From positions 882,712 through 946,711 of the forward strand of contig NW_006497023.1 in the NCBI RefSeq assembly GCF_000471905.2: DNA of 64,000 nucleotides, read 5' to 3'. Of this stretch, positions 12,449-24,695 are shown piece after piece. Each line of letters begins with the position of its first letter. The stretch's first letter is position 1. A program made the position numbers and the translations under genes. This stretch comes from Amborella trichopoda (taxonomy: Eukaryota > Streptophyta > Magnoliopsida > Amborellales > Amborellaceae). The notes below the pieces were generated by a model that had not been told where the DNA came from, made no database searches, and saw only the letters and a list, made by a program, of their open reading frames with translations.

Positions 12449-14437
12449 CTTGAGGGCCCATCATTTGCGTCGTTGGTCTCATTTGAAAGAATTTAGAGCG
12501 GGAAATCGTGAGGGAGAATTTGGGGAGGAAGCCAAGCTGGGTGGAGCGCAGGTGGTCATGGAGGGGCATGGAGCGCAGGTGGTCAAGGTACCTCGCACAT
12601 ACATTTTCTTCATGCTGATGGCCGAGATATATGGCACCCGAGAGTTTGGTGAGTATCCTTTCGTTCTTCATGCTTTCTTTTCCATGCTTTTTTTTACTGC
12701 TTATCTTAGCATAATTAAATGCCATTTGTTAGCACTTAAAAGAGTCTTTTTGTGCATTCTTGCATTGTTATGCATCTTTATGTATTTTGGATACTTAATT
12801 AGCACTTGCACATTTAAAATGCCTTTTGAGCCTTTAAAATGATTTTTTGGGATTTTAAGTACCTTGTGAACATTTTGGGCACTTTCTTTTAAGCATCTTA
12901 AGTGCCTTTTGAGCCTTTTTAGCATTTAAAGAATTTTTTAGTGCTTTTTAAGCACTTTTGATGCATTTTAGGCATTTTTTATGCTTTTCTAAGCATTTTG
13001 CATGGATTTTACCTTATTGGAAGGGTGATCTGCCGGGGTTCGTCTGGTTTGGGTGCGTCCCACAGTTCAGTTCCTTGGGCATCCTCTGGGGCGTCTTGAC
13101 TCCTTTGGGCTCGTTTTTTGTCAAAAGTCTAGTTCATAGGGGAGATGCTGCCGAATTTTTGCTAGGCCCTTATCTTCTTTTATTTTGACTCTTCTTTGAA
13201 TTCTTGCGTAATTTTCCCAAACCAGGCGAGCTGGTTTGGTAAAAAGTCTTCCCAAACCGTCGGTAAAAAATCTTCCCAAACCAGGCGAGCTGGGGATTGC
13301 CACCTTTACTGGTGCTTGTTTAGTAAGAGGGGAGCTCGTATTGTCACACCCCAAGTTTTTATATCATTAAAGTACTTGAGATGAGATAGTCAATCTTAAA
13401 GAACTAAACCAATTTAAGATTTTCACCATATATTGTATCAAAAGAAATTTTTATTATTCAGGAACTTTCAAAATTGTATTTTACAACTTATGAGGATCTT
13501 TACATACATACAACTTTGATAGACAAAAGTTGGAAAGGCTAATCTATCCATAACTATAAACTTCTTCAAAGCTACTCCAGCTATACACTCGGACAAGGAG
13601 ACTGTAATTACTCTGAAAACTTTCACAATACCTTGATGTGTTTGGCTATTCAGTAAGTGACCATCATTATCCTTAAAAAAATCATGATTGGAAAGTGTAA
13701 ATATTTTCTAAAAGAATGCATAACATGAAGAAGAACAAACATGGAGAAAATATTCAAATTCAGAAACACATAATTTAGCATAATTCAGAAGATTTGAATG
13801 TATACTCAACCAGTATATATATAATTCCTTTAACAGAAATACTGAGTTTAACATAATACAAAGGACTTCACAAAATACCCTACTAGTGTCCCAAGTAGGT
13901 CATCTATATACCCCACCAGCATCCTGGATGGGTCCAATCATATCTCACCGATGTACCGGATGAGTCCACTTAAACACATGATTCATAACAAGATCAACAA
14001 TAGTCTAACATTTTTGCAATTAAGTATCAACTAGAATCAAATAAACATTCACAAAAACATAAGTCCTGGAGTAGAAGCACTAACCTCAGGTCCTAGATCT
14101 CGGTCCAAGGTTAGAACTTCTACTATCCCACAAGAAGAAGCACCACCATCGGGTAAATCCGTTAGGTAGTATCTCACACACGTACACAGTCCCAACACGC
14201 TTTGGGGCTTTTGATAGGCACTGACCTTGCAAGACACGGCCCTCTCATTGCCATAATGGCGAGAGAGCGTTACACTACCAAAGGAGTCCCAATGAGTAGA
14301 GCCTAACACATAATCTTCGGAGTACGACCTCCCAAACGCAATCCACTCCTAACTCTCATCCTATCATATAAAGTCAGGATAAGTCACAGCTGCCGGTGCA
14401 AATATCTCATCAGATCATAATAGACGCATGTTTCCAT

Positions 14438-14630
14438 GTGCTCATATCTTATCACAAGTATATTGCCATGCACACATATCTTATCAGAAGCATGTTGCCA
14501 TGCACACATATCTTACCAGAAGCATGTTGTCATACACACATATTTTATCAAAAACATCCTGCTATGCACACATATCTTATCAGAAGCATGTTGCGATGCA
14601 CACATATCTTATCAGAGGCATGTTGTCATT
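14438..14630. repeat. 32-bp tandem array, about six units
   Basis: The unit is close to ATGCACACATATCTTATCAG plus AAGCATGTTGCC. Because the unit is not a multiple of three, all three plus frames stay open, which explains the overlapping histidine- and isoleucine-rich open frames here. Confidence 0.85.
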
Positions 14631-15283
14631 ATTACAGCTAAATACAAAATTAGGTAAAATTTACAATTTTGGCATATTATAATTAAAGCAGAAATATTTT
14701 TGAGAAGTCACTTACTTGAGCAATCCTTTCAGTAAGTGACTTCATTGTCAAGTAAGTGACTTCATTTACCGGGTGATGGCCTTATCGCTGCCAGACAGTA
14801 CGACATGCCTGGTTGACAGAGAGTCCTAGCCCCCTTGTTTATACTGATCCTGTAAAGGGCCTTCTATGAGAGAGAGAAAGCATAATGAGAAAGAGACCTT
14901 TTAAATTATTACACCTCATGTAAGAGATGTCTTATAGCCTTTAATGAGAGAGTATTGGATTGCCACCTCATGTTCCATATACATAAGCAGGGAATATTGA
15001 ATTGCCAACGTAGGTGGTTGTACCCACCTTTTAAGGTTCAAACGTTTGTAAAAGCTGGTGGACCTAAGGTCCACACTAGCAAAATAGACCAACACAACTT
15101 TTAAGTGGTTTTGAGACACTTTATCTTCAACAAAAAGCTAACTATACTGCATATTTTAAATAACAAGACCTCCTTCCAAACATATCAGGAAAGCTAAAAA
15201 GAATGGTCCATACGGTGTATTCTTGACACAATGAACTATCACTCAAATCTATTTCTTTATATAGGTATTTTGTTTTATTTTTA

Positions 15284-15392
15284 TATTATTATTATTATTA
15301 TTTTTATTACTATTACTATTATGATTACTTTTACTATACTATTACTATTACTATTACTATTACTATTATTATTACTATTATTATTATTATTA
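15284..15392. repeat. (ATT/ACT)n microsatellite
   Basis: A run of ATT and ACT triplets of about 110 bp near the outer edge of the chromovirus 3' LTR. It produces a poly-leucine open frame on the plus strand that should be ignored. Confidence 0.9.
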
Positions 15393-15425
15393 TTTTTCCG
15401 TTTCAAAAAATATTGGGATGTCACA

Positions 15426-16495
15426 TTCTCCCCCCTTATAGAAATTTAGTCCTCTAAATTTTTCGTAACTGATTGTTGAAAAAGAAGGGGCATTTTTTAT
15501 TTTTTTTTTGGATCTCATCTTCTCGTTCGTAGGTGGATTCTTCCCTCGAATGGTATTGCCACAATACACATACTAGAGGAATCTCCTTTTTACGTACCAT
15601 CTACAACCTCCTATCCAATATCTGAATTGGTTGCTTAATGAAGGTTAGGTCCCCTCTAATCGGTATAGGCTCATATTTATGAACATAGGGTAAGTCGGGC
15701 TTATACTTTTGCAATAAAGATATATGGAAGACATTATGGATGTTAGCCAACTCGGATGGTAAGGAAAGTCTATATGTCACGCTTTTGACCTTCTCCGGGA
15801 TTTTAAGGTGTTTGATGCCCTTTGTTGGTGACACAAACACCTTAAAATCTATATGTCACGCTTTTCCCTTCCTTGCCGAACCTCATGATGCCCTTTGTTG
15901 GTCACACTTTTAGGAAGATTCGATCACCCATCGCGAATTCCAGGTCTCTCCTTCGATTACAGGTGTAACTCTTCTATCGACTTGGGGTTGTCTTACGCCT
16001 TTTTCGAATCAATGCTATCTTATTGGAGGTCACTTGGATGATTTTCTACCCCAAAATCCTTCTCTCACCAATCTCATCGCAACTGATGGGTGACTTGCAT
16101 TTCTTTCTATATGGAGCTTCATATGGTGCCATCTGAATACTAGCATGAAAATTGTTATTATAGGAAATTCAATCAAGGGTAAATGATCATCCAGTTTCCT
16201 TTAAAGTTCGTGAAACAGACCCATAACATATCTTTCATGGTACAAATGGTTCTCTCCGATCGTCCATCAGCCTGGGGGTAAAAGGCTGTGCTGATGGTGA
16301 GTCTCATCTCTAGGAATGATTGCAGCCTAATCTAAAATCTCAAGGTAAAACGAGTGTTCGTGTTTGACACAATACCGACCAGAACTCCATACAGCCTCAC
16401 TATCTATTTGATGTAGAACTGAACCAGTCGGTCCAAAGTATAGGTCGTGCAGATCGGTAAGAAGTGGGTAGTTTTGTCAGCCGATTGGTTAGATG
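15426..16495 (-). pseudogene. Chromovirus integrase C-terminal part, 5'-truncated
   Basis: This is the end of a gypsy pol polyprotein. Reading the minus strand downward from 16430, the integrase phrase ADGQSERTI (about 16280-16255) is recognisable. Frameshifted pieces of the linker to the C-terminal domain follow. A cleaner stretch (15840-15601) has VSPTKGIK, AYRL/TYRL-SLPSEL, VFHISLLQKY and the chromodomain approach PIQILDR. The order and words are those of Tekay/Del chromoviruses, in which the integrase tail targets insertion to heterochromatin. There are many stops and frameshifts. Catalytic core, RNase H, RT, protease and gag are missing because LTR B begins at 16496. Confidence 0.8.
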
Positions 16496-18272
16496 CCTCG
16501 ATCTCACCCTTCGAGTCGGGATGATTTGATGGCATGGTTTCAGGTTCGAGATGGACCCGGGACTAGAGACCGCTCTCTCGGAAACCACATAAGGATGACG
16601 CAGGCAGAAATACTAACCTGTGAGAGAGGAATTGAGTCGTGAGGTGAGACTTACCTCACATACGTCCGTGACACGCTCAGGCTAACTCATATGGGTGCCC
16701 TCTTAGATCACATTGAATGCCCCTTTAGCCTATGGCCGGTTCAAAATCATCTCCCTGGGCTTATTTCTTCTAACCTGTGACTACACACACACATTAGAGT
16801 ACAGACAAATGGGTTTGAGGACCCACCTTGTCATAGGGTGAGCGCACATGTGCGTGTGTACTCAAAGAAAAATGGAAAATAATATGATGGAGTCCACGTC
16901 AATTCGACAGACTTATGACGTCTCCTTGACTAGGGACTCTTAGTACATATCTTATAGTAAAGAAAGAAAGAAAAGGGGTGAGATAGAGAGAGTGAAAGAG
17001 AAGAAAAGAAGAAAGAAAGAAGAATTTGAAGACCAATATGCTTTTCACCTAGTAGTCTAAAGAAAAGAAAGGGAAAGAAATTGAAGGCTGGTCTGTTCAC
17101 TCAGCACTCCAAAGGTAATGTATATTTTGGAAAAGAAGGAGAAAAGGAAGAAAAAGAATGAAGGCTAATATGTCTTTCAATTAGTCCTCCAGAGAAAATT
17201 TTTATTTTAAAGAGAAAAGAGAGACGAAGCCTGGTTTGGCTTTCACTTAAAGCTTCGGAGATAAAATGTATTTTTGAGAAGAGAGAAAGAGGAACAAAGG
17301 TTGGTTTGTTTTTCACCTAGATCCTTCAAAGATGGAGAAAAAGAAGTATTTTCTTTAGAGAGAGGAAGAAGAAAAGAGATGAGAGAAGGTGAAAGTGAGA
17401 GAAGAAGTTTGACTGGACGGTTAGATTGTCACAGTGGCAAGACCCACACAGCGGCTAGTCTGGCGCAGCAGATAGACGGGCATGGTAACTAGACCTGCAA
17501 GATTGTTAGCCTGCTCCACGACGAGACTGGCACGGGGACTGGTCTGGTGCAGCGACTGGTCTCACACGACAGTTAGATGGGCACAGTAACTAGACCGGCA
17601 CGACGGTGACAAACTAGCATGACAGCACAAGATGTAGCCTGCCCTCTGGTCAAACAACCAAAGGAGGGAGAAAAGAGAAAGGATAAAGAGATCGTTCTTG
17701 GTAGTATGCACTGTCGTGCAAGAAAGAAGAAAAAATAGAGAAAGAAGTGCCACGCCCAGCAGTGTGTGCTTCCGTGCAAGACAAGAAGGGGGAGGGAAGA
17801 AAGGTCACGCTTGGTGGTGATCACTGCTGTGTGAGACAGAGAGAAGAAAGAACAGAGAGAGGGTCGCTCTCGACAATGTTCACTACCGTGTGAGATAAAG
17901 AAAAGAGGGAAGGAAGAGAAGGTTGCGCTCAACATTGTTCACTACCGCATACGACAGAAAAGCGGAAAAAGAGAGAGAAGGTCGCTATGCCGTGCATGAC
18001 AGAAGAGAGAGAAGGTCGTGCTCAACAGTGTTCACTGCCATGCATGATAGGAGAAAGAAAGAAGAGAGAGAAGGTAGTGCTCGACAGTGTTCACTGTCGT
18101 GCATGATAGAAGAAAGAAATAAGAGAGAGAAAGAGAAGAAGAGAGATAAAGCAAAGAATAAGAGAGGAAAAGGAAAGAAGAAGAGAGAGAAAAAGAGAGA
18201 AAAAGTTGTGCTCGGTAGTGTTCACTGTCGTGCATGACATAACAGAGGAAGAAGAGAAACAAGGTCGCGCTC
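16496..18272 (-). mobile_element. Truncated 3' LTR of element B
   Basis: It starts TGGTTAGATGCC like LTRs A, C and D and shares their GAGAGAGGAATT and GCCCTCTTAGATCAC blocks and GA-rich tracts. It stops near 18272 inside the GA-rich repeat, so the distal half present in A, C and D is missing. Because it lies at the low-coordinate end of a minus-strand element, it is the 3' LTR. Its border with the chromovirus fragment at 16495 shows no clear target duplication. Confidence 0.7.
17490..18270. repeat. Stem-loop tandem array in LTR B
   Basis: Repeated units of about 55-65 bp pair a GA-rich linker (AGAAAGAAGAGAGAG) with an imperfect palindrome around GACAGTGTTCACTGTC-GTGCATGA. At least six units lie between 17750 and 18250. 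The layout matches that of LTR C (38160-38850), but the palindrome sequence differs. Overlapping basic plus-strand and serine-rich minus-strand frames here are artefacts. Confidence 0.7.
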
Positions 18273-18289
18273 AATTAGTGCTGATAAAA

Positions 18290-19440
18290 GCCTTCCGACA
18301 GATGTCTTCTCAACATTTGACCAGGGCCTCCAAAGCTTCCAGAAGGCAGGCCTCTTTCAGCAGGGACCTCGTGGTTATTGAGGACGAAGAGCCCCTTATT
18401 TCTGAGAATGAACCACATCCCTTTCTTAAATCACCTGTCTCTTGAGAGGTGAGAGAGATCCACACATCTTCTGATCGAAGGGATCCCATCTTAGGTTCAG
18501 CCTTGGTGGTCACCTCCGTTTCAGGATAGGTTATTCATCTTCTTGTCTAGCGCACTCCGGGGGGGGGGGTGGCTTTGTTTTATCGTAGGCCATGATGCCT
18601 TTCCCTATACAATTCACCCAGCTTAATTGCCGTAATGTTTCTGCAGTCAACGGACGTGATCTTCTTAGAATCGCTTATCAACTCTTCAGCTGGGCTTCTC
18701 TCTTTGAATTGGTCGTGTTCCCTTTTCTAGCAAACAGGCTGATAGACAACCTCTTAGACTTCAATGTTCCTTGCACATACTTGTTTAAAACGAAAGTGAC
18801 CGAAGTGGCTTGCCAGGCTAAGGAAATTATGCTTGTAGAAGAATTAGCGTCTATTGAGGAATATCCCCCCGTTAGGCCTTTACTTAGGCTCTTTCTTAGT
18901 CCTTTGACTGTCACGGATTCTGTGGCAGCACACTTGTGTAACCTTAGAACCAACTTGTTCATGAGCCAATTCGTTCACCTAGATTCTGAGATTTCAGAGG
19001 TTCCTACGATATTTCAAGATATCAAAAGTTTTGAAACTGAGGATGACATGGCAATTCTTGAACATAACATGGACGATTTGAAAGGCTTGCTTGTTGTGGA
19101 CGGAGGTAGGAAAAGATCCATTTTCTCCTCAACTGGTACATCGAGAATACCCTCCCTTGGTCAGAAAGTTTTCCCTCCTTTAGACGACAGCCCTGAAGGA
19201 TGGAATCAAGTGGTTACAAAAAGACCATTATGGGTTGAGAATTAGATGGATATTTTGACTTACGATTCCTTGTATACAAATTGTCAGTGATAGTAACAAA
19301 AATGCCTTCCTTCGCCCTTTTGTAACAGTCTGCAGAAATGGTTCTCTTTCTTTTTTATTCATTGTAAAGGAAAGAAGTTTGTAATGCCCTCTTGATTTGT
19401 AAATGAAACAATTATTTTTCCTTTTCTTTCTACTTCATTA
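18290..19440 (+). pseudogene. Antisense passenger gene of element B, 3' part, not recognised
   Basis: It is on the plus strand, opposite to the element's gag. An open frame of 217 codons (18592-19245) is preceded by a shorter frame (to 18445) with the acidic stretch VIEDEEPLISENE. The larger frame is rich in Leu, Phe and Val and contains LLRIAYQLFSW and a late EGWNQVVTKRPLW. I recognise no family. It is followed by a plant-like 3' end (TGTAAATGAAACAATTATTTTTCC near 19395-19420), as in element C. Its position, between the end of gag-protease and the 3' LTR, is the same as that of the PMD gene in element C. No sequence similarity to the C-terminal coiled coil of that gene was evident by eye. 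The 5' part is missing because the LTR border is close. Confidence 0.5.
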
Positions 19441-20339
19441 CCGTCTCTCTTTCATGGTTTGAGACGAAAAGGAATAGTCCATTCCTTGCTTCATCTTGTG
19501 ATAGCTTTTTGTGGCTTCAATGATCTCGAATGGGAGAGCAGTTGCTACCTCACCCCTGAGTGTTTGATTGGATCGGTCTCATAGTTCATGGTTCTCATGA
19601 TTTGATGAGCTTGCTCGTTGTAAATGCAACAGTTTGGGGGAGTTTTGGCTTTGACTTTAGGTACACTGCTTATGAGTTCATCATAAGTCATGGTCTCAAG
19701 AACAAACTCTTTTAAGTGCTTTGAAGCAATGTGCATAACCTTTAGCTGATTCTGAAGGCTACGCACCTCGCTTCTCAGCTCCACCATGTGGTCTTTCTCG
19801 TGAGAGCTAGAGGGTTGACTCTATCGGTTGTACATCTTCGATGACTCCAAAGAAGTGCAAGACCTTCTTTTAGCTGTCGGCTATCACCTTGTTCAAGGAG
19901 GAGCGAACTTGGAGCACCTCCCATGGCGGTTGGTGTGCCAGTTCCGCCTCTAGAAGAGCGATAAGGACATGCAGAACCTTTTGTTGGTCTGATGTGTAAG
20001 AGACCCTTGGTGCTGGAAGGTCCACCTCTAGGGCTTCCTCGGGCTCAGGGGCTACTTTTGACTCGTGATTTTGTTCTAGCGAATCATAAGTAGAAGGAGA
20101 AGCTTTACCTTTAGGAGAGGATATCATGACCTCGGAGAGGTGGCATGGTATACTTGGGTGGATGGGGGTCAAAGGGAGGATCTTGTCTTGTATTTCCTTT
20201 TCATTGAATATATCCATGATCATTTTCCCCAGGTCCTCAATGTTGTCATGAGACGAAGGTCCTGTCTCTCTCACAGACTTCCGCTCATCATCTTTTGACT
20301 TTTCTGGTGCTGGGAGGTCGGTGAAATAGTATTTGGCGT

Positions 20340-20950
20340 CGGCAGAGTGAGTCTCAGCTACAGGGAATGGTCTTTTGTCAGCATAGACCGTGTGTTGTCT
20401 TCCATCTTGGTTGTACTTGAATCATTAGTGAAGCGTGGAAGGAACCACCCCCTGATTGTGAATCTAAGGGCGACCAAGCAGGACGTTGTAAGAGGTATCA
20501 GTGTCACTTAGAGGGTCACCGATCTTGAGGAGAAGACACACCGCGCCAGTTGGCTTTTCTCCTGATTAGTTTAACCCTTACATGGTGATGTGGGTAGGAG
20601 ATAGATCGTCAGACCCTAATCCTAGTCGGGTGAGAATCCTTCTTGGAATCAGGTTAACAGTTGACCCTCCGTCCAGCATAATCCGATTGAGAGGGTAGGC
20701 GTGCAGTTCACCATTCACGAAGAGGGGGCGATTATGGAATTTGCCTTCCAACTGAAGGTCATCTTAGGAAAAGGAGATCACTAGGCACCCTCTTAGAATG
20801 GCTGGGTCGACCTCAATAGATTCCACCTCAGTCTTGTACACCTCTGGGTTAGAAAGAGCTTAGACCAGAGCCATACGATAGTCTCTAGACAACAGGAGGG
20901 CATCATAGCTACTTAAAAGGGCTGAAAGCTTTCTCCAGTTCCCAATTACA
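20340..20950 (-). other. Aspartic protease-like domain of element B
   Basis: The minus-strand frame reads RIMLDGGSTVNLIP at about 20688-20650, where the DGGS stands in the place of the catalytic D-T/S-G-A of retroviral-type proteases. It goes on with SYNVLLGRP and GVVPSTLH, the words that end this domain in Tat elements. The active Asp is retained in this copy. It is changed to Asn in element C. Confidence 0.7.
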
Positions 20951-22129
20951 TCGTATTTTACTTTACCTTCATTTGTCTTATGTGTTCCTAATCCAGTCAC
21001 TGGTGTAGGTTATAGGGTAGGCTTAGGATTAGGGTTTGGTTGAGTTCTGGTTTGCGACACTGACTGACTTTGTTCTGCCGGTGTGATTTGGGTTGATGGG
21101 ATAGTAATAGGAATTTGTCTTAAGATATAGAGGTTTGAAGTTTGGGCTTACGAAAGAGTGAAGGATCAGGAAACTTGAGGACCTTGAGCTTTTGAGCTGT
21201 GGCTTATAGCCTCTTTCCCGATCTTAGACCCATTTTCCCCGTGTTGGCTGATACTTCCAAGATTTGCACCATGTGGGAGTCTTCTTTATAGGAGGGGCTT
21301 GAGGATGACTCGGTCTTGGATCGGGTTGATAGGGTGTCAACGGCTGTCGAGAATCCTGCCGCTTGTGCGAGCATTTCTCTAAGGCGCTCTTGCTACGGCA
21401 TGGTGAGGCTGGTGTCTTCGAGCTCTCTGTTTAGAGAGTCGAAGTTTGAGCACCGTTGAGCTGCACCTGTAGAAGAAATAGAGGAGGGGGTAGGAGAAGA
21501 AGGGTTAGAACATTCCGGACAACTTTTTACGTCATCGCCGGAATTGGATACTTGCAGGGGGTATTTAAGATCATGCCTCGACTTTGACCGTTGTAGGGTG
21601 CTTTTAACGTCGTCACCCATTTTGGCCAACTCTTGAGATATTGATGACTCTGGGTCGTCTGCTTATTTGGACAATAAGATGAGGCAAGCTGCGCCTGGGA
21701 TGAAGTCCCTTAAGGTTGGCAGCAGATGATGGGGCCTAAGGAATTCTTCCTCAATTGGTGGCTGAGGAGGTTGATTCCTTCAGCGAGTTGACTTAGGTGT
21801 TCACCGTCTCCTTTGGGATCCCTGAGGGGGTGTTTGGATCGCCCTGTTAGGTTGGTGAGTAGCCCTAGCTTAGTAGACTACCTCACATTTAAGGGATTTG
21901 AGTCTACTTCATCCATGGTAGACTTCCTAGCGCTGAGAGCTCGAGGGCTCTGAGGGATCCAGTACATGCTTGTGAGGGGCTTATAGCGTGGTTTCCTCTT
22001 GGATGGGAGCGAGGTCCCAGACGTGTTCTGGGAAAACTGCACAAATGATGATGCCTTGTTGGACTTTCTCCGTGACTTGTTGGACTTTCTCCGTGACTAT
22101 GGCCTCGAACCCAAAGAAGTCTTTGAGTA

Positions 22130-22790
22130 CGTGGTCTCACACTTGATGGTATGGGCACCACAGTTTTTCCTTGCCCCGGGCAAGATGCTTAGGCTGTCTG
22201 GCAGACTTGGGGGTGACGAGACCCTAGTGGAGCATTGCTTCGAAGAGGGCTTAGAGAGGGTCTTGCTCGGTGTTTCACTGGGCTTACGTTGGGAGGTCTT
22301 GTTCTATAGGAATGAGAGGAAAGTAAGGGCGTCTTGTCGGGTCACCTTGAACTTCCTAGCACTGCTGCATCTTCTCGGCCAAGAGCTTATGGAAGCCAGT
22401 GCACTCACTGATGTCATCGCCTCGTATCGGGTGGTATGCGCACCAGAGGTTCTCAGTCCCTGGAGCCAGGACTTTAGGCTGCCTTGTCGGCTTTAGAGCA
22501 GCGATTCCTTCTTCAAGCATCATGGATTAAAATGAATGAAGAATAGCGGGTGCCCCATCATCTTTCTGAATCGTGACTATGTGAGATGCCTCAGCTGCCT
22601 CGAATGCCTTTTTCAACTCTTCGAGCTTTATCTAACCCTTGTTGATAAGGGCTTCGATAGTGTCGTTGAGCTTATAACAGTTGTGAGTGGGGTGGCTTAC
22701 TCTCCTGTGATAGGCGTAGTACCTCTCATTTGCCTCCTACTCCGATGGCTCTATAGTGGTGACCTATAGCAGCTAGATTATGTTCTGTGA
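22130..22790 (-). other. Tandem zinc-knuckle-like motifs in element B gag
   Basis: Three successive minus-strand motifs resemble CX2HX4HX4C: YYAYHRRVSHPTHNCY (first Cys changed to Tyr), LWCAYHP...DISECTGF and a decayed LWCPYHQV. Element C has at least two (one reading WCPYHQ...GHDLCECSNF, 34640-34560). Plant Tat gag proteins commonly show such a CCHC-like unit. The tandem arrangement is what is seen here. Confidence 0.6.
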
Positions 22791-24695
22791 TAACAGAAGT
22801 TGGAGCACTGCAGGGGTCCACTCTATGTCAATGGGATAAACCTTATTTTGATGCTAGGTCCAGTAGTCATTCCGTTTACTTTTTTTAAGAGGCAGGACCA
22901 TGTTGTAAGACTGCTGCTTGCTCCCCACCTGAGGCGTCTTTGCCTTGGAGTGGTCGAGAGTCTAAGGAGCCATCCCTTTAGTGTTAGTTATGGTGATGGC
23001 CGTGCTGATTACTACCTTTTGATTGCCCTGACTACTGGAGTGGGAGTTTGAGGCGGAGGGTTTCTAGCGAGAGCTACCGTGCTTAAACAATCCCTCAATA
23101 TGAATTTTCTTAAAGATGAGTTCTGACATGGACAGTGGATTGGATTCCTCGACATGTAGGGCGATCTCGGGAAGCATGTTCCATATGCAGGTCTGGACTG
23201 CTTCCTTCTCAGTCATGGGGGTAGCATGGAAGGTTGTCATCTCTCTCCATCGGGTGATGAACTTGTCAATCGGCTCACCAGGTTCTTGCATCAGAATGAG
23301 GAGCTCGATGGTCTCCACATTCCTTTCAACTTCGTAGAAGCGTTGGTAGAACAACTCCTCCAATTCTTGCCAAGTACGCATCGAGTTTGGAGGCAACCGA
23401 GCATACCACTGAAAAGCTGATCCTTCGAGAGTCTCAACGAATTGGGAGAGGGGAAGTCATCCATCAGTTACCTTCTCCTGACAGGCTACTTGGAAGTGGG
23501 CAGTATGCTGATAAGGAGACGTACTACCATTGAACAGGGAGAGTTTACCTTTTTGGTTGTTTGGGGGAAACAACACCTGGTCGATGTACGAAGGATATGG
23601 CTTTTGCTACAATGGCGTCTCCTGTATGCCTAAGACCTGTTCTTGAGACTATGGACCACCATAGTATTCATGTCAGTTTGGGAGACCCCGTGAGAAGGAG
23701 AGCTATTTTGAGAGACCAACGAGAGAGTGTGCTCGGGAGCTGTGTCCTCACCAGTAGGGAAGTTCGATGAAGAATGCGCTCCATCTTTCCGAGGATGGCT
23801 TGCATCATTTCCTCGAACCTGTTGATCTGTTCCTCTTGAACGTGGATCGGGTCATTGATAACCATGACACTGACCGTTTCCTATAGGGAGTTAAAGTCAG
23901 GTGATGCGACAGACTGCAGAGGTTGGCGAGTCATGTGTGGCAAGTCAGTCTGGAGGGGCTCAACTTGCCTTGACTTGACCCGGGCTTTGTATGCCGATCT
24001 TGTGAGGACCAGTTCTTGACGGTCTTGAGACCATTGCTTTTGGGTGGTGATCACTGAATAATACTCTTGGACTTGCTCAGGATCCAAAATTTGTAGAGGG
24101 AAAAAAGGATTACAAGGTAGGAGGTCGTCAGAGGTGGTGAGCTCAACTGCCTTGGAGTATTCCCTGATCCGGATCTGTAGGCCTCTTTTCTATGTCATCC
24201 TGAGGCAGCTGTGGACCTCATTCTAGAACAGAGCCTGGGACTTGGGTTGCCCCATTTTCTTCGAAGAGGCGAGGGCCATGTTTATGAGCTGGAGCAGGGA
24301 GTGGGGCCCAAGAATGGAGGGCAGCTTGGGTTCTTGTCTTGGAGGTTGGAGGCCTCTGTTCGAAATCAAGCCGTTGCCCCAAAGTCCTTTGTGAGGCCAG
24401 GGTGCTCGGCTGACCAAGGGCTGGCTCAAGATGGTACTCTTAGGGAAGACCATTGAGTATCAAGGCTCGAGGTGCTTCCCTGACGACGAGAGAGCGACAG
24501 AGGGAAGAGGGGCCTGCTCGTGACTCCGCCTGAGTCTTGCTCCGAGACGGATCTGCAAAGATGGTGTGTGTGTGCACCTTTAAGGTTAGTCGTTCGACTG
24601 ACTTGAGGATCCACCCGAGCTCGGTCAATGAGTTCAGCCTGAGGAGGCCAAGACCCACGAGCTTGTGTTTGTGGGGGACAAGGTGGGAACTTGTC

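Larger units (their letters stand above)
10108..13341. other. Repeat-rich, probably LTR-derived, non-coding sequence
   Basis: No protein similarity is visible. The stretch carries three separate repeat families, listed apart, and a TATA box followed by AT-rich sequence in which AGCACTTTT/AGTGCCTTTT words recur (12640-13010). The phrase CCCAAACCAGGCGAGCTGG occurs twice near its end (13216 and 13275). Together these suggest the LTR of a further retrotransposon. No matching second LTR or PBS was found, so its limits and orientation stay open. Confidence 0.4.
13342..15425 (-). mobile_element. 3' LTR of a chromovirus (Tekay/Del-like) gypsy element
   Basis: On the minus strand it begins TGTGACATCCC and ends GGGGTGTGACA, giving TG...CA ends and 2,084 bp. 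A polypurine tract (minus strand TAAGGGGGGAGAA) abuts it at 15426-15438. The integrase end of the same element follows at 15600-16495. The LTR contains a 32-bp tandem array, a palindromic stretch around TAAGTGACTTCA (14720-14775) and a trinucleotide microsatellite. Confidence 0.85.
19490..24695 (-). pseudogene. gag: Gag-protease of Tat-type element B
   Basis: Minus strand, in order from 24695 down: proline-rich leader (24698-24426); gag core (about 23480-23064) with QWYARLPPNS, ELFYQRFYEVERNVETIE and DKFITRWREMTTFHA; zinc-knuckle-like repeats (22790-22130); a charged linker with two GDDVKS words (21629-21393); and aspartic-protease-like domain (20950-20340). Last comes a conserved tail (20274-19490) with TSDQQKVLHV, VELRSEVRSLQ and IYNEQAHQIMRTMNYETD. 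The frame ends without any reverse transcriptase, RNase H or integrase. Numerous stops and some frameshifts are present. Element C has the same parts in the same order and ends at the same place, so the short coding region is a family trait and not a local deletion. Confidence 0.8.

Noticed and set aside
14438..14630. Regular 32-bp repeats resembling a CRISPR array
   Set aside because: Units follow each other without spacers and lie inside a plant LTR; it is an ordinary tandem repeat.
15231..15449. Frame with a poly-leucine run that looks like a membrane segment
   Set aside because: Direct translation of the ATT/ACT microsatellite.
17923..18445. Overlapping basic and serine-rich open frames on both strands
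   Set aside because: They follow from the GA-rich tandem repeat of LTR B; no protein similarity.
21999..22496. 165-codon plus-strand frame
   Set aside because: Opposite strand of the element B gag; the minus strand carries the recognisable zinc-knuckle words.
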